Positions 26,188-35,681 are shown, counted from the stretch's first letter. The stretch: DNA of 39,764 nucleotides from Bradyrhizobium manausense (GCF_001440035.1 NZ_LJYG01000019.1:17780-57543); one strand, 5' to 3'. Notes: generated from the letters alone by a model not told the origin. Numbers and translations: made by a program.

Positions 26188-26219
26188 CATAGGCGCACGA
26201 CGACGTCGGAATCACGACA

Positions 26220-26650
26220 AACGAGCACGGCGAATGGCAATCGGCCGATCCCAACATTGGTCATGCAGGCGATGCAAGGATATCTTGGCGCGGGAAAACT
26301 ACGCGGTCAGCCATATGAATGGCGACTTTGCTTCACGTCCCTTGCTTGATCTCCTCCAAATCGGCGGCTTGGCATGCGCCATGGAACGGGACTGCAGGCC
26401 CCTTTTACAGACGGCAGTGACGTTCTAAACGACCGACACTCTGGCTTGCCGATGTGAACGGTATCGGCTCTGTGTGGGTCGAATCTCTATCAAAATTCTC
26501 TGAGATGTGGTGCAATCAACATTAGGGCTGTGCAGAGGTGTATCTCCGCCTATACCCGAACATGCGCAGCGGGGCGGCCCCGACGCCTGGACCTGGGATA
26601 CGCCGAGTCCGCCCCAACACCACCATGGGGGGGGCCTGGTGATGTTGTGT
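26220..26650. other. Long hupS upstream region without a supported gene
   Basis: No ORF with a ribosome site or recognisable family. The region lies between two sigma-54-type promoters on the - strand. If the distal promoter is active it would give hupS a leader of about 590 bases. Confidence 0.4.
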
Positions 26651-26659
26651 GTCTGGCAG

Positions 26660-26675
26660 AGCAAGCAGCGTGCCA
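26660..26675 (-). promoter_or_regulatory. Perfect-consensus sigma-54 promoter, far upstream of hupS
   Basis: The - strand reads TGGCACGCTGCTTGCT, matching every defined base of TGGCACG-N4-TTGC(A/T). It points towards hupS, whose ATG is about 590 bases from the predicted start near 26649. No gene with a ribosome site begins directly after it. It may be a second hup promoter, drive a small RNA, or be left from a lost nif/fix gene. Confidence 0.6.
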
Positions 26676-26944
26676 GACGGAGGCCGCATTTAGGCAAGCA
26701 GCGCTTATCGGGATCACGCTCGAAGGCGTCCACATTGCACATCGCTACAGCCTGCATACGCTTAGCTTCAGTGCCCAGAACACGCCCTTCATCGCTACGA
26801 CGAAATCTCCGACCGAATGGTCCTACGTCTGTTGGGCGTTATCGAACTGTCGAATCCAGTGCTGTCCGGCGTTCGAGAAACTTTTAGCACTCGGTCCGGC
26901 AATTGTCCGCTTTTCAACAGGCAACTAGCTAGAGGACACCTCTC

Positions 26945-27112
26945 ATGAGAGTTACCGACCAAACCTATCGTCTTTCAAAAGCCAGCACGCAAGGGCGGGC
27001 CGCGACCGTAGAATATCCTCTCGCCGGGCTCGCCAAGCTGCAGGAACGCGCGATCGATATTGTCTCAGAAAACTCTATTCGCGAGCTCTGGACGATGCGT
27101 CCTCTGGCTTGA
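26945..27112 (+). CDS. Hypothetical 55-residue protein
   Basis: ORF from ATG 26945 with a good AGAGGA site eight bases upstream. It begins MRVTDQTYRLSKASTQ and contains a potential amphipathic helix (LAGLAKLQERAIDIVSENSIREL). There is no signal peptide and no recognised family. Its 3' end overlaps the 3' end of the convergent DUF3422 gene by 38 bases. The ribosome site and plausible composition favour a real gene; a truncated remnant of a longer one is also possible. Confidence 0.45.
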   Translation: MRVTDQTYRLSKASTQGRAATVEYPLAGLAKLQERAIDIVSENSIRELWTMRPLA

Positions 27113-28400
27113 GGTGTCGTTTCCGAATATTGTAACTAACCAGCCAAATCACGCCGACGGCGATCGGCACGAAAGCCGCGGTTACGGACGCGGGCTCTAC
27201 GTGGAGCCCAACATCGTGAGCGCCTTTCGCGAGATAGCCGAACAGGCTGACCACATAGTATCCAATGGCCCCGACTGACAATCCTTCGACTGTGGACTGC
27301 AGGCGAAGCTGCTGCCTCGACCGTTCGTTGATCGATCTCAAAAGGTCGCGATTCTGTTGCTCGATCTCGACATCCACGCGTGTTCGTAGCAAATCCGCGG
27401 CGCGTGCCAGCTTGTCCGATAAATTTGCCTGACGCTCCTCCATCGTCGCACAGGTTCGTATCGCAGGCGCCATACGGCGCGCCAGGAAGGACGACCAAGT
27501 CGGATAACCCGCGACGCCCTCACCTTCAACGATCGACAATCGCGATTGCACGAGCTCGTTGTACGCTCGGCTGGCACCAAAGCGGAACAAACTGCCGGTC
27601 ACGTCTCTTTCGAACGAGACTGCCAGTGCCGTCAATTCCTCAAGGAGATGGTTGTTGACTTTTAGCCCTTCCGCGCCCTGCATCTTTTCGAGGACCTCGA
27701 CGAGGCGGCGATCGATTCGATCGACCGATGGCGCAAGCTCGAGCGCAGTCGATAGACCGAGCAGCGCTAGGGAGCGGTAGGTTTCGATTTCTAACAGGCG
27801 TTGCACCAGCGCACCGAGATCGGGCGGCGTCAGTCCGCGATCACAGACTAGAATTCTCGTGAAACCTTTGTCGTCAGCGCGAAAGTCGGAGGCTACAAGG
27901 CCTGCCCCGTCCTTGACGTTGACCATCGCGAGGCTATTTTTGTCAAAAATCTGTTCGGCGCGCTCGATCGGACAATCGCCCTGCTCTGCCTCTAACTTGA
28001 TCGCGGCGAGTAGTTCTCCAGCTTGCGATAGTGCACGGATCAATGATTGAGCGGAGTCACAGACGTCGCCGAATTGACGGGCGGCTGAACCGTTCGCGGT
28101 ACTCCAGATCCAAGTGAACGTTGCAAATTCCGAATGTTGCTCCCAGCGTAGCACCACCGGTCCTAACCCGATCTGATGATGTTTTGCCGATGGCTCTGGC
28201 GGGGTTACATTGCGCTCCCGACAGAAGTCGATAAATCGGCGGCGATCGCTTGCGGCATCCTCGCCCTTCGCGAGAAACACGAAACGCACCATCCCAAGCG
28301 AAGAAACTAGACCGGAAAATGGGCGTGCATGCACTTCGCCGAGTACGGCCTCCCGCTCGGGATGCAGCTTGAATGATGCCAAATCCAATTGGTCGACCAT
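27075..28400 (-). CDS. DUF3422 family membrane-anchored protein
   Basis: 441 residues from ATG 28400, where GGGAG lies seven bases upstream (the frame is open to 28421, less likely). It begins MVDQLDLASFKLHPEREAVLGEVHARPF, which is the DUF3422 start with its HxRPF motif. A long soluble region with heptad-like helices (about 300-380, RQANLSDKLARAADLLRTRVDVEIEQQN) is followed by two C-terminal membrane spans (VGAIGYYVVSLFGYLA and VTAAFVPIAVGVIWLV). This architecture, coiled coil plus paired spans, recalls CorA-like or septum-type proteins, but no function is established. Complete, with codon use like the core genes. Confidence 0.85.
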   Translation of the reverse strand: MVDQLDLASFKLHPEREAVLGEVHARPFSGLVSSLGMVRFVFLAKGEDAASDRRRFIDFCRERNVTPPEPSAKHHQIGLGPVVLRWEQHSEFATFTWIWSTANGSAARQFGDVCDSAQSLIRALSQAGELLAAIKLEAEQGDCPIERAEQIFDKNSLAMVNVKDGAGLVASDFRADDKGFTRILVCDRGLTPPDLGALVQRLLEIETYRSLALLGLSTALELAPSVDRIDRRLVEVLEKMQGAEGLKVNNHLLEELTALAVSFERDVTGSLFRFGASRAYNELVQSRLSIVEGEGVAGYPTWSSFLARRMAPAIRTCATMEERQANLSDKLARAADLLRTRVDVEIEQQNRDLLRSINERSRQQLRLQSTVEGLSVGAIGYYVVSLFGYLAKGAHDVGLHVEPASVTAAFVPIAVGVIWLVSYNIRKRHLKPEDASSRARE

Positions 28401-28421
28401 CGATATCTCCCAAGCGCGCAA

Positions 28422-29661
28422 CGTCCAGTATCACCGCCAGCCGCATCGTCGGCGGCGCCAAATCGGTAGACCCGCTAGCAAACGATCAAGGGGAGATTGA
28501 CGCTCCTCAGCTCGCGAAGGAGTCCTTGCGCGCCCCAGTTCGGCGCCAGCCAATCGATCTCGAATGAGGTCATCGAGGCTTCTGCTGAAATCATGGGGGC
28601 CATCAGCTTTGCGCCGTCCAGCCTCTTCGGCGAACTGCCGCCATTGCTCACCAGCAGTGGAGCCGCGTCGGTATCGTCGCTTTGATACGTAGAGTTTCAA
28701 ATAGGCCTCCGCTTCGTAAGCCTTGGCGTCCTGCTTTTTGTGCGGTGCAGGATTTGGGCCAGTGCGATACACGAACACGCGTGTTGCCTTTCCGGCACAA
28801 TGTCGCGTCTGCCGACGGATTGATGACTTGTTGACATCGGCACGTTCGCGGTCGGGGAACCCAGATGTACGACATCGAACAAAAGGATCCGCGCGGTTCT
28901 CGCAAGCCAGGTGCGCTCGCACCGGATCATTGGTTCAGGCGGCGGTAGTGGCTATGTCTCGCCGGATAAGTCATCGCTCATTGTTGGCTTTTAATGCGAT
29001 TCAGCGGGGTAGGTCAGCGAATTGTCGGAGGTTCAGACCTGCATTCCTCTGCTCCGATCTCCGCTTGTTGGATGACGCAGGAGCGCGTAACGCTTCACGG
29101 CATCTGAACAGGCGCCTCGGGCCGCGACATTCGTTCCCTCTTGAGCGAATTGGGCTTGATTGGTCGCACAAAGGGCATCCCGTCCCAGGGCACGGCACCG
29201 GGCGTTTCTAGCTGCAATCGATGTGTTGGTTTGACGCTTTGGAGTTGTCGTATCAGAAACGATCAATATCCTAACGCGGCCATTGCCACTTTGATGGCTT
29301 AAGGGCGCGCGAAATATGGAGCGCCTTGCACCTGAGTCGGCTTTAACATGCCTCCCCTCGAAAGCTTGTTCTGGACCGCTGCGAATTTGCGACCCCGCGG
29401 AACGGCGGTGGACAGCACAGCCTCACCTACGGATATACCTAACTCCTGTGACGTGCCAGCAGCTCAATACGAGAAGCATTGGATGTCGCACACACAGCTC
29501 CCCCTCTAAGGCTCACGCTCTATGTGTAGGAGCATCTGTCGTGCGGTGGTTCAGCGTCCCGGTCGACAGATCAAGCTAAACAAGAAGGGCATGGTCAGAG
29601 AGATTCTGCTACATAACGCGACGTTTGCACAAGAACGCCGCCAGCTTTTGTTGACGAACGA
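28422..29661. other. 1.2 kb without a supported gene
   Basis: Several overlapping frames exist, the longest 163 codons on the - strand (28431-28922), with a basic, helix-prone part (EAYLKLYVSKRRYRRGS), but no recognisable family or good ribosome site. No IS ends, RNA genes or promoters stand out. It is probably decayed or intergenic DNA. Confidence 0.45.
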
Positions 29662-30147
29662 TCAGTCCATAAACTCCAGCTTGAATTTTCCAAAACCCGT
29701 GGGCTTGGCCGTGAACTTGACAGTCTTCTCTGCGAGACACTCCAAGGCACCGGATGCGAATTTAAACGACGTCTTACCGTACGCTTCAATTCCAACGGCG
29801 TTGTCGCCCTCTACGACGATGTCGCCGATGCCTTCTAGAAGCTGCTCGGCTGCAAAACCATCAGGCGAGCGGTGAAGATTAAACGAACCCAGAAACGTTC
29901 CCTCCTCGTTATCGAGCTCCACGACAGATATTGCTGTAACCACGGCATTTTTGAATACCCCATCGGCGCCGTTGCACGTATATTGGAAGCTAACGACGTC
30001 GTGTTCATTGCGATCACCCACTACGTATCGAGCTGTGGCGATTATGGCGCAGTCGTAGCCTCCGATTGGACCAGCGAGCGAAACTCCGGCCATCCCAATC
30101 AAACCGAATACGGAACATAGTATCGTAGCAAGGAAGGATTGCGTCAT
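29662..30147 (-). CDS. Hypothetical secreted protein
   Basis: 161 residues. A clear signal peptide (MTQSFLATILCSVFGLIGMAGVSLAGP) is followed by a beta-rich, acidic domain with two cysteines (YDCAII and YTCNGA) and a third in ALECLAE. The ATG at 30147 has AGAGGA nine bases upstream. The end KPTGFGKFKLEFMD is close to the stop. No family is recognised. It should be periplasmic or exported. It lies next to IS remnants and another secreted-protein gene that is broken, so it may belong to a strain-specific set. Confidence 0.65.
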   Translation of the reverse strand: MTQSFLATILCSVFGLIGMAGVSLAGPIGGYDCAIIATARYVVGDRNEHDVVSFQYTCNGADGVFKNAVVTAISVVELDNEEGTFLGSFNLHRSPDGFAAEQLLEGIGDIVVEGDNAVGIEAYGKTSFKFASGALECLAEKTVKFTAKPTGFGKFKLEFMD

Positions 30148-30183
30148 CTTAGTTTAGTCCTCTGGAAAGGGCTTTCGCCCCTG

Positions 30184-30212
30184 GTACAACCTGACGCAAC
30201 GTCCGATTCAAG
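30184..30212 (+). repeat. Second copy of the 29-bp IS-end-like repeat
   Basis: Matches 10030-10058 at 25 of 29 bases. No transposase frame follows here, so only the end of the element is left. The adjacent 290 bases to 30503 hold no gene I can support. Confidence 0.5.
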
Positions 30213-30503
30213 CCCTCTTCGGAAGGGATTGTCCTCCTCACATTCCTGGGTGAGGACCACCGCCGCCTCAGGCGTTTATCACTGCCACGTCGACAATTCG
30301 GCGCAGCATGGCTCGGACGCCAGATTCTTCGAGCGCGGTCCTTCGGAATGCTTGCAGCCGCTTCAGCTCCGGTTCGGCATACTGCTTGCTTCTCGCGGCA
30401 CGAGATCACCGCGCCATGTAGAGGTGGGCACGGCGCGTCTTCGGGCGAGCATCAAAGCCACTGCTCGCCTCAGGTTTCTCCGATCAATCAGTAAGGAGGC
30501 AAC

Positions 30504-30857
30504 GTGAAACCCTGTATTCGGGTGGCCGCAGCTGCGGTCGCTTTGGCTGACAGTCTCGGGCGTCTTGTCACCGGGGTGTAGGAAGTCGAGACCAGCGCAT
30601 ACAATAGCATCAGCGTCTGCGTTCGGAACGGCAGAGTTAGTGGATATGGCTACATCGGCCATTGCTACGTTGATGGCGAGTTAGCGAACGTCTATCACCA
30701 CGGAGAGGATTCATATTTCACCCTCGTGCCGAACGGCTCGGGGGCATACAACGGTTTTGATCACGACACGTCTTCCTACTTCTCAGTGAAAGTCGAGCGT
30801 CGTGAAGCCCACATGTTTGACCACTACGAAGACTCGTACTTTGCTTACAGCGTTTGA
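30504..30857 (+). pseudogene. Secreted-protein gene interrupted by an amber codon
   Basis: GTG 30504 sits behind a perfect AAGGAGG. The first 25 codons encode a signal-like peptide (VKPCIRVAAAAVALADSLG), then TAG at 30579-30581, then 91 further codons in the same frame to TGA at 30857. The second part is coherent and unusual: rich in Tyr, His and Asp (GYGYIGHCYVDGE, VYHHGEDSYFTLVP, FDHDTSSYFSV, FDHYEDSYFAYSV) with repeated 'DxSYF' units. One C-to-T change (CAG to TAG) would explain the stop. The repeats suggest a small beta-rich exported protein. No family known to me. Confidence 0.65.
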
Positions 30858-31053
30858 CCTCTGGCAGAGCCCTCAGATGTCAAACGCGACGCGGGCCACG
30901 AGACGCACGATGATACGCTCAGCTATCAGGTCGAAGGATAGCTAGCGGCGTCGGCTCGGCAAGGCGAACAATCCTGCGAACACCACAACGCCTTGGCTTG
31001 CGATATGTGCATCATCGGGGTAACGAAGACAACGGCGGAGGGGCCGGGCGGCT

Positions 31054-31299
31054 TTAGTCACACTCCTCCGTCGTGACTGAAACGGACTTCTCCCGATCAG
31101 CCACAAGCGGACTATTGAAAACGAGCGGGAACCTACTGGCTATTAGGGCATCGAAAGCACAACGCTCTTCGTACAGACGTCGCTCGAGATCCTGGCGCTC
31201 GAGTCCCGTTGGCTGCGTTGTAAGTAAACGGCGATAACGATGAATGCGGTCCCGATGACTGCGCAAGGCAGCAAACTCCTCATCTATCACCGACTTCAC
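31054..31299 (-). CDS. Conserved small rhizobial protein, unknown function
   Basis: 81 residues from GTG 31299, with GAGGA seven bases upstream; the frame is open to 31389 but that part looks unlike the family. It contains EEFAALRSHRDRIHRYRRLLTT, then LERQDLERRLYEERCAFDALIASRFPL, a helical, charged pattern I recognise from short Bradyrhizobium proteins without assigned function. No signal peptide or membrane span. It follows the methyltransferase gene by 93 bases in the same direction. Confidence 0.6.
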   Translation of the reverse strand: MKSVIDEEFAALRSHRDRIHRYRRLLTTQPTGLERQDLERRLYEERCAFDALIASRFPLVFNSPLVADREKSVSVTTEECD

Positions 31300-31392
31300 G
31301 CCCTTATCCTCGCGTGCTTGATTGTGTGCATATACGCTGATGAGAAAACTCAGCCGAAACTTCGTCTTGTTCGCAAACGGCAGCCACAAGCT

Positions 31393-32208
31393 TCACTGCT
31401 TTCGTCCCCAGGCGTGGAAGATGCGCGGTAGGCCGACAGTCGTATTAGGCCGATCAAGGAACGCTTCGAGCTCGGCCGTAATGCCGCCGATCTCCTGGAT
31501 GCTGGTGAGCCCTAGCTGAATCAGCGCGTCGCGAATTGCGGCGAAAGTCAGCAATGGTACCCGCTTGACGTCACCCTCGCCCCCGTAAGGCTGGACCATT
31601 GAGGAGTGAACGTCAGAGAAGCCTGCGGCTTCGAGGAGCGCGACGAGCCTACGGCCAATGAAGGGATCTCCGCCGCGCTTGCGCACGGCTTCAATGAAGA
31701 GTTCGCCTTTGCGACGAAATGCAGCCGACGGCGGATCGCAGAACTCGCCGTCGCAATCGATATCCTGGACCACGATCATACCCCCAGGTCGGAGCGCCTC
31801 GTAGGCTTGTTTGAGCGCCTTACCAGGATCGACGAGATGGGTAAGGACGAACCGAACACTCACCACTGATACCCCCCGCACCGGCCAATGATGTGTAACA
31901 TCTGCGCGGCAGAATTCCACATTTGGGATGCCACGCCGCTTAGCCTCCGCTCGTGCTAAAACGATTTTGTCTTCATCGAGATCCAGACCGAAAACTTGGC
32001 CAGCTCTGCCAACCCGCTTTGCCAATTCGAACGTGATATCACCACCGCCGCAGCCTGCATCGATGGCGGTGCACCCGTCGAGCGGTTCGGATCGATCGAG
32101 CAGCAAGCGTGTCGGCTCCGCCAGCACCCGGGCAACCACTGCAAGACGCGCCCGCTCCTCCTCTCCACCCTTTAGAACGTGGGAGGGGAGATCTTCTGTC
32201 CGCATCAC
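31393..32208 (-). CDS. Class I SAM-dependent methyltransferase
   Basis: 271 residues. The Rossmann-fold motifs are complete: motif I AIDAGCGGGDITFELA (about 47-62), the acidic ribose-binding end of strand 2 (GLDLDEDK), motif around RADVTHHWP, and LRPGGMIVVQDID. The substrate is not evident; the family includes ubiquinone/menaquinone-type and many small-molecule enzymes. It reads in the same direction as fixX, 162 bases downstream, so it could be co-transcribed with fixBCX, but the gap and missing functional link leave this open. Intact. Confidence 0.8.
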   Translation of the reverse strand: MMRTEDLPSHVLKGGEEERARLAVVARVLAEPTRLLLDRSEPLDGCTAIDAGCGGGDITFELAKRVGRAGQVFGLDLDEDKIVLARAEAKRRGIPNVEFCRADVTHHWPVRGVSVVSVRFVLTHLVDPGKALKQAYEALRPGGMIVVQDIDCDGEFCDPPSAAFRRKGELFIEAVRKRGGDPFIGRRLVALLEAAGFSDVHSSMVQPYGGEGDVKRVPLLTFAAIRDALIQLGLTSIQEIGGITAELEAFLDRPNTTVGLPRIFHAWGRKQ

Positions 32209-32370
32209 AATCCTCTGCGATGTTAGTTAGATCTGCTCTGATCGTGTGCAGGGGGCCTCGCCGAAAACCCGATCATGCTCTCATAGCCCTCGGATAGTTC
32301 GGGGAAGACGCCTCGAACCTCGGTGATAGCTGCAGGATCGCCCCCTCTCTGGGAAACCTTCCACTTTGCT

Positions 32371-32667
32371 TCATCCGAATTTGAATAGCACGCCGTAGCC
32401 GCCTCGCGGATAGCTCCATTCGATATCACCGCTCTCCTCGCAAATGACCCGGCAAGTGCCGCATTCGATGCAGCCGTCGACGGTGGCTTCGACCTGGCCC
32501 TGTTCGCTGAGCTCATAGCAGCGCGCTGGGCAAGCTTTCAACATCGACAAAAGCTGCGGCGATGGTTTGGCATGCGGCCGCACCTTGATGTGGGGGCGGC
32601 CGGTATCGACGAGATAGCGGTTATTGAATAGCTTATCTTCGACACGCATGGCTAGTTCGATCGACAT
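32371..32667 (-). CDS. fixX: Ferredoxin-like protein FixX
   Basis: 98 residues from ATG 32667 ([13 protein letters not shown]), with GGAG nine bases upstream. FixX is the small ferredoxin of the FixABCX electron-bifurcating complex that supplies reductant for nitrogenase. Cysteine motifs: ACPARCYEL and [15 protein letters not shown], enough for a 4Fe-4S cluster. The frame extends upstream to 32715 inside the fixC end and is not used. Follows fixC by 38 bases. Normal family length. Confidence 0.95.
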   Translation of the reverse strand: MSIELAMRVEDKLFNNRYLVDTGRPHIKVRPHAKPSPQLLSMLKACPARCYELSEQGQVEATVDGCIECGTCRVICEESGDIEWSYPRGGYGVLFKFG

Positions 32668-32705
32668 AATTCGGTCTCCGTCGTTGGCACTTCCTGCTTC
32701 TCCGT

Positions 32706-34013
32706 TCACCGCCACGCGCGCGCGAGGCGAAAGGCATCGCCAAATAGACCTCTCCGCGAGCGTGCGCTGGTGAACGATCTAAGCGTGAGCTTTTCCTTTT
32801 CAATTTTTGGCGTGCCGTCGACGCGCAGAAAGTTCTGCATGGCCTTGGAAACGAGCTGCGGATAGGTCAGGAAGAAGTTTTGCGAGCGAGTGTGCATCAG
32901 CGCCGGCATGTCTTTGTACTTCCTTAGATCCTTTATCACGAAGGACTCGTCGAGCATCTTCTTGTAGAGCGCCAGGTACTGCGGGATCATCGGTTGATTG
33001 CGCGACTTGATCCGAAGAATCGCTTCGGCCGCAATCCGGCCCGAGGTCATCGCGAGATTTGAGCCTTCGCGATGAATTGTGTTGTTGAGCTGCGCGGCGT
33101 CGCCGATCACGACCCAGCCATTGCCGTAGAGTTGCGGTATCGCTTTGAATCCCCCTTCTGGGATCAGATGAGCAGAATATTCCTTCACCTCGGAGCCTTC
33201 TATAAGGGGGGCGACCGAAGGATGCCGTTTGAAACGATCGAGCAGGCCGTAAGGCGTCTCGCCCGTGCGCTGGAAGTCGGCGACCAGACAGCCTATACCC
33301 AGCGAGATGCATTCCTTGTTGGCGTAGATAAAGCCCATGCCGGTCATGCCGCGAGAAATCGTGCCTACGGCCTCGATCACTACGCCTTCGTCACTCTTCA
33401 GATTGAAACGCGCCTCAATGATCTCGCGCGGCAGGAAGTGCATTTCCTTAACTGCGAGCGCAACCTTCTCGGGCTTCGGCCGCTCGCGCAAGCCAGCCCG
33501 CGTGCCGAGCATGCCGTTGACGCCCTCCGCCAGCACGACGATGTCGGCGTGGATCTCCCCATCGCGGCGATCGGTCCTTACACCGATAACCTTGCCATCG
33601 GAGTCTCGTGCCAGGTCGGTGACTGTCGTTTCGCATAGTACTGTGGCGCCCGCTTCGCGAACCTTTTGCGAGAACCACTTGTCGAATTGAGCGCGGATGA
33701 TGGTGTAGCGGTTCGGCTTGTCCTCGTTGAAATCCTCGGAGCGATAATGCAACCCGGTGTGCGAGCGATCGTCCATCATCCAGAAGCGCTGCTCGACCAA
33801 ATGCCGCTCAAGCGGGGCGTCCTCACGGAAATCGGGAAGCAGCTTCTCGAGCATGTCGGCATAGAGGATCGCGCCCTGCACGTTCTTTGAGCCCGAATAC
33901 TCGCCACGTTCGAGCTGCAACACCTTCATGCCACCCTCGGCCATAGTGAGCGCGGCCGCATTGCCGGCCATGCCCGCGCCAACAACGATGGCATCGAATT
34001 TTTCCTCGATCAT
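32706..34013 (-). CDS. fixC: Flavoprotein quinone oxidoreductase FixC
   Basis: 435 residues. FixC is related to ETF-quinone oxidoreductase and gives electrons to the quinone pool while FixX receives the low-potential ones. The FAD-binding dinucleotide fold is at the start ([16 protein letters not shown]), with [17 protein letters not shown], and the second FAD block [23 protein letters not shown] is clear near residues 300-325. ATG 34013 has GGAG eight bases upstream. Twelve bases separate it from fixB. Intact. Confidence 0.95.
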   Translation of the reverse strand: MIEEKFDAIVVGAGMAGNAAALTMAEGGMKVLQLERGEYSGSKNVQGAILYADMLEKLLPDFREDAPLERHLVEQRFWMMDDRSHTGLHYRSEDFNEDKPNRYTIIRAQFDKWFSQKVREAGATVLCETTVTDLARDSDGKVIGVRTDRRDGEIHADIVVLAEGVNGMLGTRAGLRERPKPEKVALAVKEMHFLPREIIEARFNLKSDEGVVIEAVGTISRGMTGMGFIYANKECISLGIGCLVADFQRTGETPYGLLDRFKRHPSVAPLIEGSEVKEYSAHLIPEGGFKAIPQLYGNGWVVIGDAAQLNNTIHREGSNLAMTSGRIAAEAILRIKSRNQPMIPQYLALYKKMLDESFVIKDLRKYKDMPALMHTRSQNFFLTYPQLVSKAMQNFLRVDGTPKIEKEKLTLRSFTSARSRRGLFGDAFRLARAWR

Positions 34014-34025
34014 GATCGTACTCCT

Positions 34026-35138
34026 TTAACCTGCTATCCGATCGCTGGAATGTGGCGACAGCCGCTCGCGGAACGCGGCGGTGAGCGGCGGCAAGAAATG
34101 AATGGCATCGGTGACGATGCCTATATGAGCGAAATCGAAAATCGGCGCGTTCTTATCGGTGTTGATAGCAACGATGAGGTCGGCGCCCTCAACGCCAACT
34201 CGGTGCTGGATCGCCCCCGAAATGCCGACGGCGATATAAAGCTTTGGTCGGATCGTCTTGCCCGTCTGGCCGATCTGGCGATCGGAAGTGACCCAGCCCT
34301 TCTGTACCAACGGCCGCGAACTGCCGTATTCGGCCCCAAGCGCGATCGCCAGCTGGTGCACCAGCTGAAAATTCTCCGGTGATCCGAGCCCAAGGCCGCC
34401 CGCGACAACGGCATCGGCATAAGCAAGGTTAGATTTTGCTGAGTTGCGGTCAGGCAGGAAAGAGAGAACTTTTGTGACGATGTCGTCTTCGACGAGTCCG
34501 AGTAACTGGGTGATAATTCGGCCGGCCGGCCGCGCGACGTGCTTTGGCATCGGCATCACACGTGGACGGACGGTTGCCATCTGCGGACGAAAGTTCAGCG
34601 TATAGATCGTGCAGAGTAGCGAGCCTCCGAAGGTTGGGCGCGTCGCGGCGAGGGAACCGTCGGCATCGACATCCAGCTCTGTGCAATCGGCAGTCAGTCC
34701 CGTAAGCAACGTAGTTGCGACCGAGCCCGCGAGATCGCGGCCGAGCGTAGTCGCCCCCAAGAGTAAGATTTCCGGTTTGTGGCCGTTGACAAGGTCGGTC
34801 AGAGCCTTCGTGTAGGACTCGTTGCGATAGTCGGCCAAGAGATTGTCGGCAACCATGTATACGAGGTCAGCACCGTAGCAGAAAGACTGCGCAGCCGCTT
34901 GCTGTGTCGCCTCACCTTGCGGGCCGATGATGACCGCAGCAAGATCAACCTTGAGCTTGTCGGCGAGCTTACGGCCGGCGCCCATGAGTTCCCAGGACAC
35001 GGGGTGCACAACCCCGCGTTCCTGCTCGACGAAAACCCAAACGTGCTTGTAGGCTTTAAAGCGCTCGGGCAACTCCTTCTTGGTCGCGGCACGGCCAGAG
35101 GCGGCGGCCGGAGCGCGGCTTTTGGGGGTACTGCTCAT
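34026..35138 (-). CDS. fixB: Electron transfer flavoprotein alpha-type subunit FixB
   Basis: 370 residues from ATG 35138 ([15 protein letters not shown]), with AAGGAAG upstream; the frame is open to 35222, but nothing supports a longer protein. FixB is the ETF-alpha homologue that pairs with FixA. The N-terminal part [20 protein letters not shown] and the C-terminal FAD domain ([54 protein letters not shown]) are typical. The first 30 residues are a low-complexity extension. The normal partner fixA is only a fossil upstream, so a functional FixA must come from elsewhere in the genome. Confidence 0.95.
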   Translation of the reverse strand: MSSTPKSRAPAAASGRAATKKELPERFKAYKHVWVFVEQERGVVHPVSWELMGAGRKLADKLKVDLAAVIIGPQGEATQQAAAQSFCYGADLVYMVADNLLADYRNESYTKALTDLVNGHKPEILLLGATTLGRDLAGSVATTLLTGLTADCTELDVDADGSLAATRPTFGGSLLCTIYTLNFRPQMATVRPRVMPMPKHVARPAGRIITQLLGLVEDDIVTKVLSFLPDRNSAKSNLAYADAVVAGGLGLGSPENFQLVHQLAIALGAEYGSSRPLVQKGWVTSDRQIGQTGKTIRPKLYIAVGISGAIQHRVGVEGADLIVAINTDKNAPIFDFAHIGIVTDAIHFLPPLTAAFRERLSPHSSDRIAG

Positions 35139-35248
35139 GGTATTAGTCTTCCTTGCTATACTAGCCGTGCGCCAAAATCGCGAGATCGGCTTTTCGGAGT
35201 TCGTTTGGCGCCCGAGGGGCACTCCCCGAATTGCTCGCCGAACTTCGA

Positions 35249-35446
35249 TTAGAACAGTCTTGCTGTGTAACCCCGGCCCAAATTAGCGTTCGGCACAGGC
35301 GGCGAGCCACGGAGGTCGCACGGCACGAATGCAAACAGATCTTGGAGGTCGGACTTTCCCGTTTGAGGCATGATGGTCTTGCTCACAGCGTGCACGCTCA
35401 TCTGCGCGGAAACGAGAACTTTCTTAATGCAGACGACGATGTGCAT
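35249..35446 (-). pseudogene. fixA: fixA remnant (N-terminal fossil)
   Basis: Begins MHIVVCIKKVLVSAQMSVH at 35446 and continues AVSKTIMPQ...DLFAF, which matches the first 45 or so residues of FixA (ETF beta; usual start MHIVVCIKQVPDSAQ). After DLFAF the sequence is unrelated and stops at 35249. Typical FixA has about 280 residues, so more than 80 percent is gone. It lies exactly where fixA belongs, directly upstream of fixB and 35 bases after a sigma-54 promoter. Substitutions within the retained part show it is not under selection. Confidence 0.8.
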
Positions 35447-35479
35447 GCGCTTCTCCAAGGCTTTGCTGCCAATCCAGTC

Positions 35480-35495
35480 AGCAAGTGTCGTACCA
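35480..35495 (-). promoter_or_regulatory. Sigma-54 promoter of the fixA'-fixBCX unit
   Basis: The - strand reads TGGTACGACACTTGCT, differing from TGGCACG-N4-TTGC(A/T) at one defined base. The predicted start is near 35470, 24 bases before the fossil fixA ATG and about 330 before fixB. NifA is the expected activator. Confidence 0.8.
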
Positions 35496-35681
35496 AATGG
35501 GCGGGCACTCGAATTTCGGTGTTAATACAGAGGCTTACAAAATCAGCGGCATTCCCCTCGGCCGGCCGGGGCCCGACGCGACAAAAGATTCGGCGACCAT
35601 ACGTCGGAAACCGAACAGCGGCATTAAGTCCACGCATATGCTCGTCCACAGGCGAACTTAGCCACGACAAGGAGGGTTAGC

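Noticed and set aside
26353..26366. TTG-N8-CAA as a FixK box for hupS
   Set aside because: Fits only the loosest form of the consensus and lies almost 300 bases from the hupS start.
26522..26626. 34-codon ORF on the - strand just after the distal sigma-54 promoter
   Set aside because: No ribosome binding site and no recognisable composition; the ATG lies in a GC-rich hairpin.
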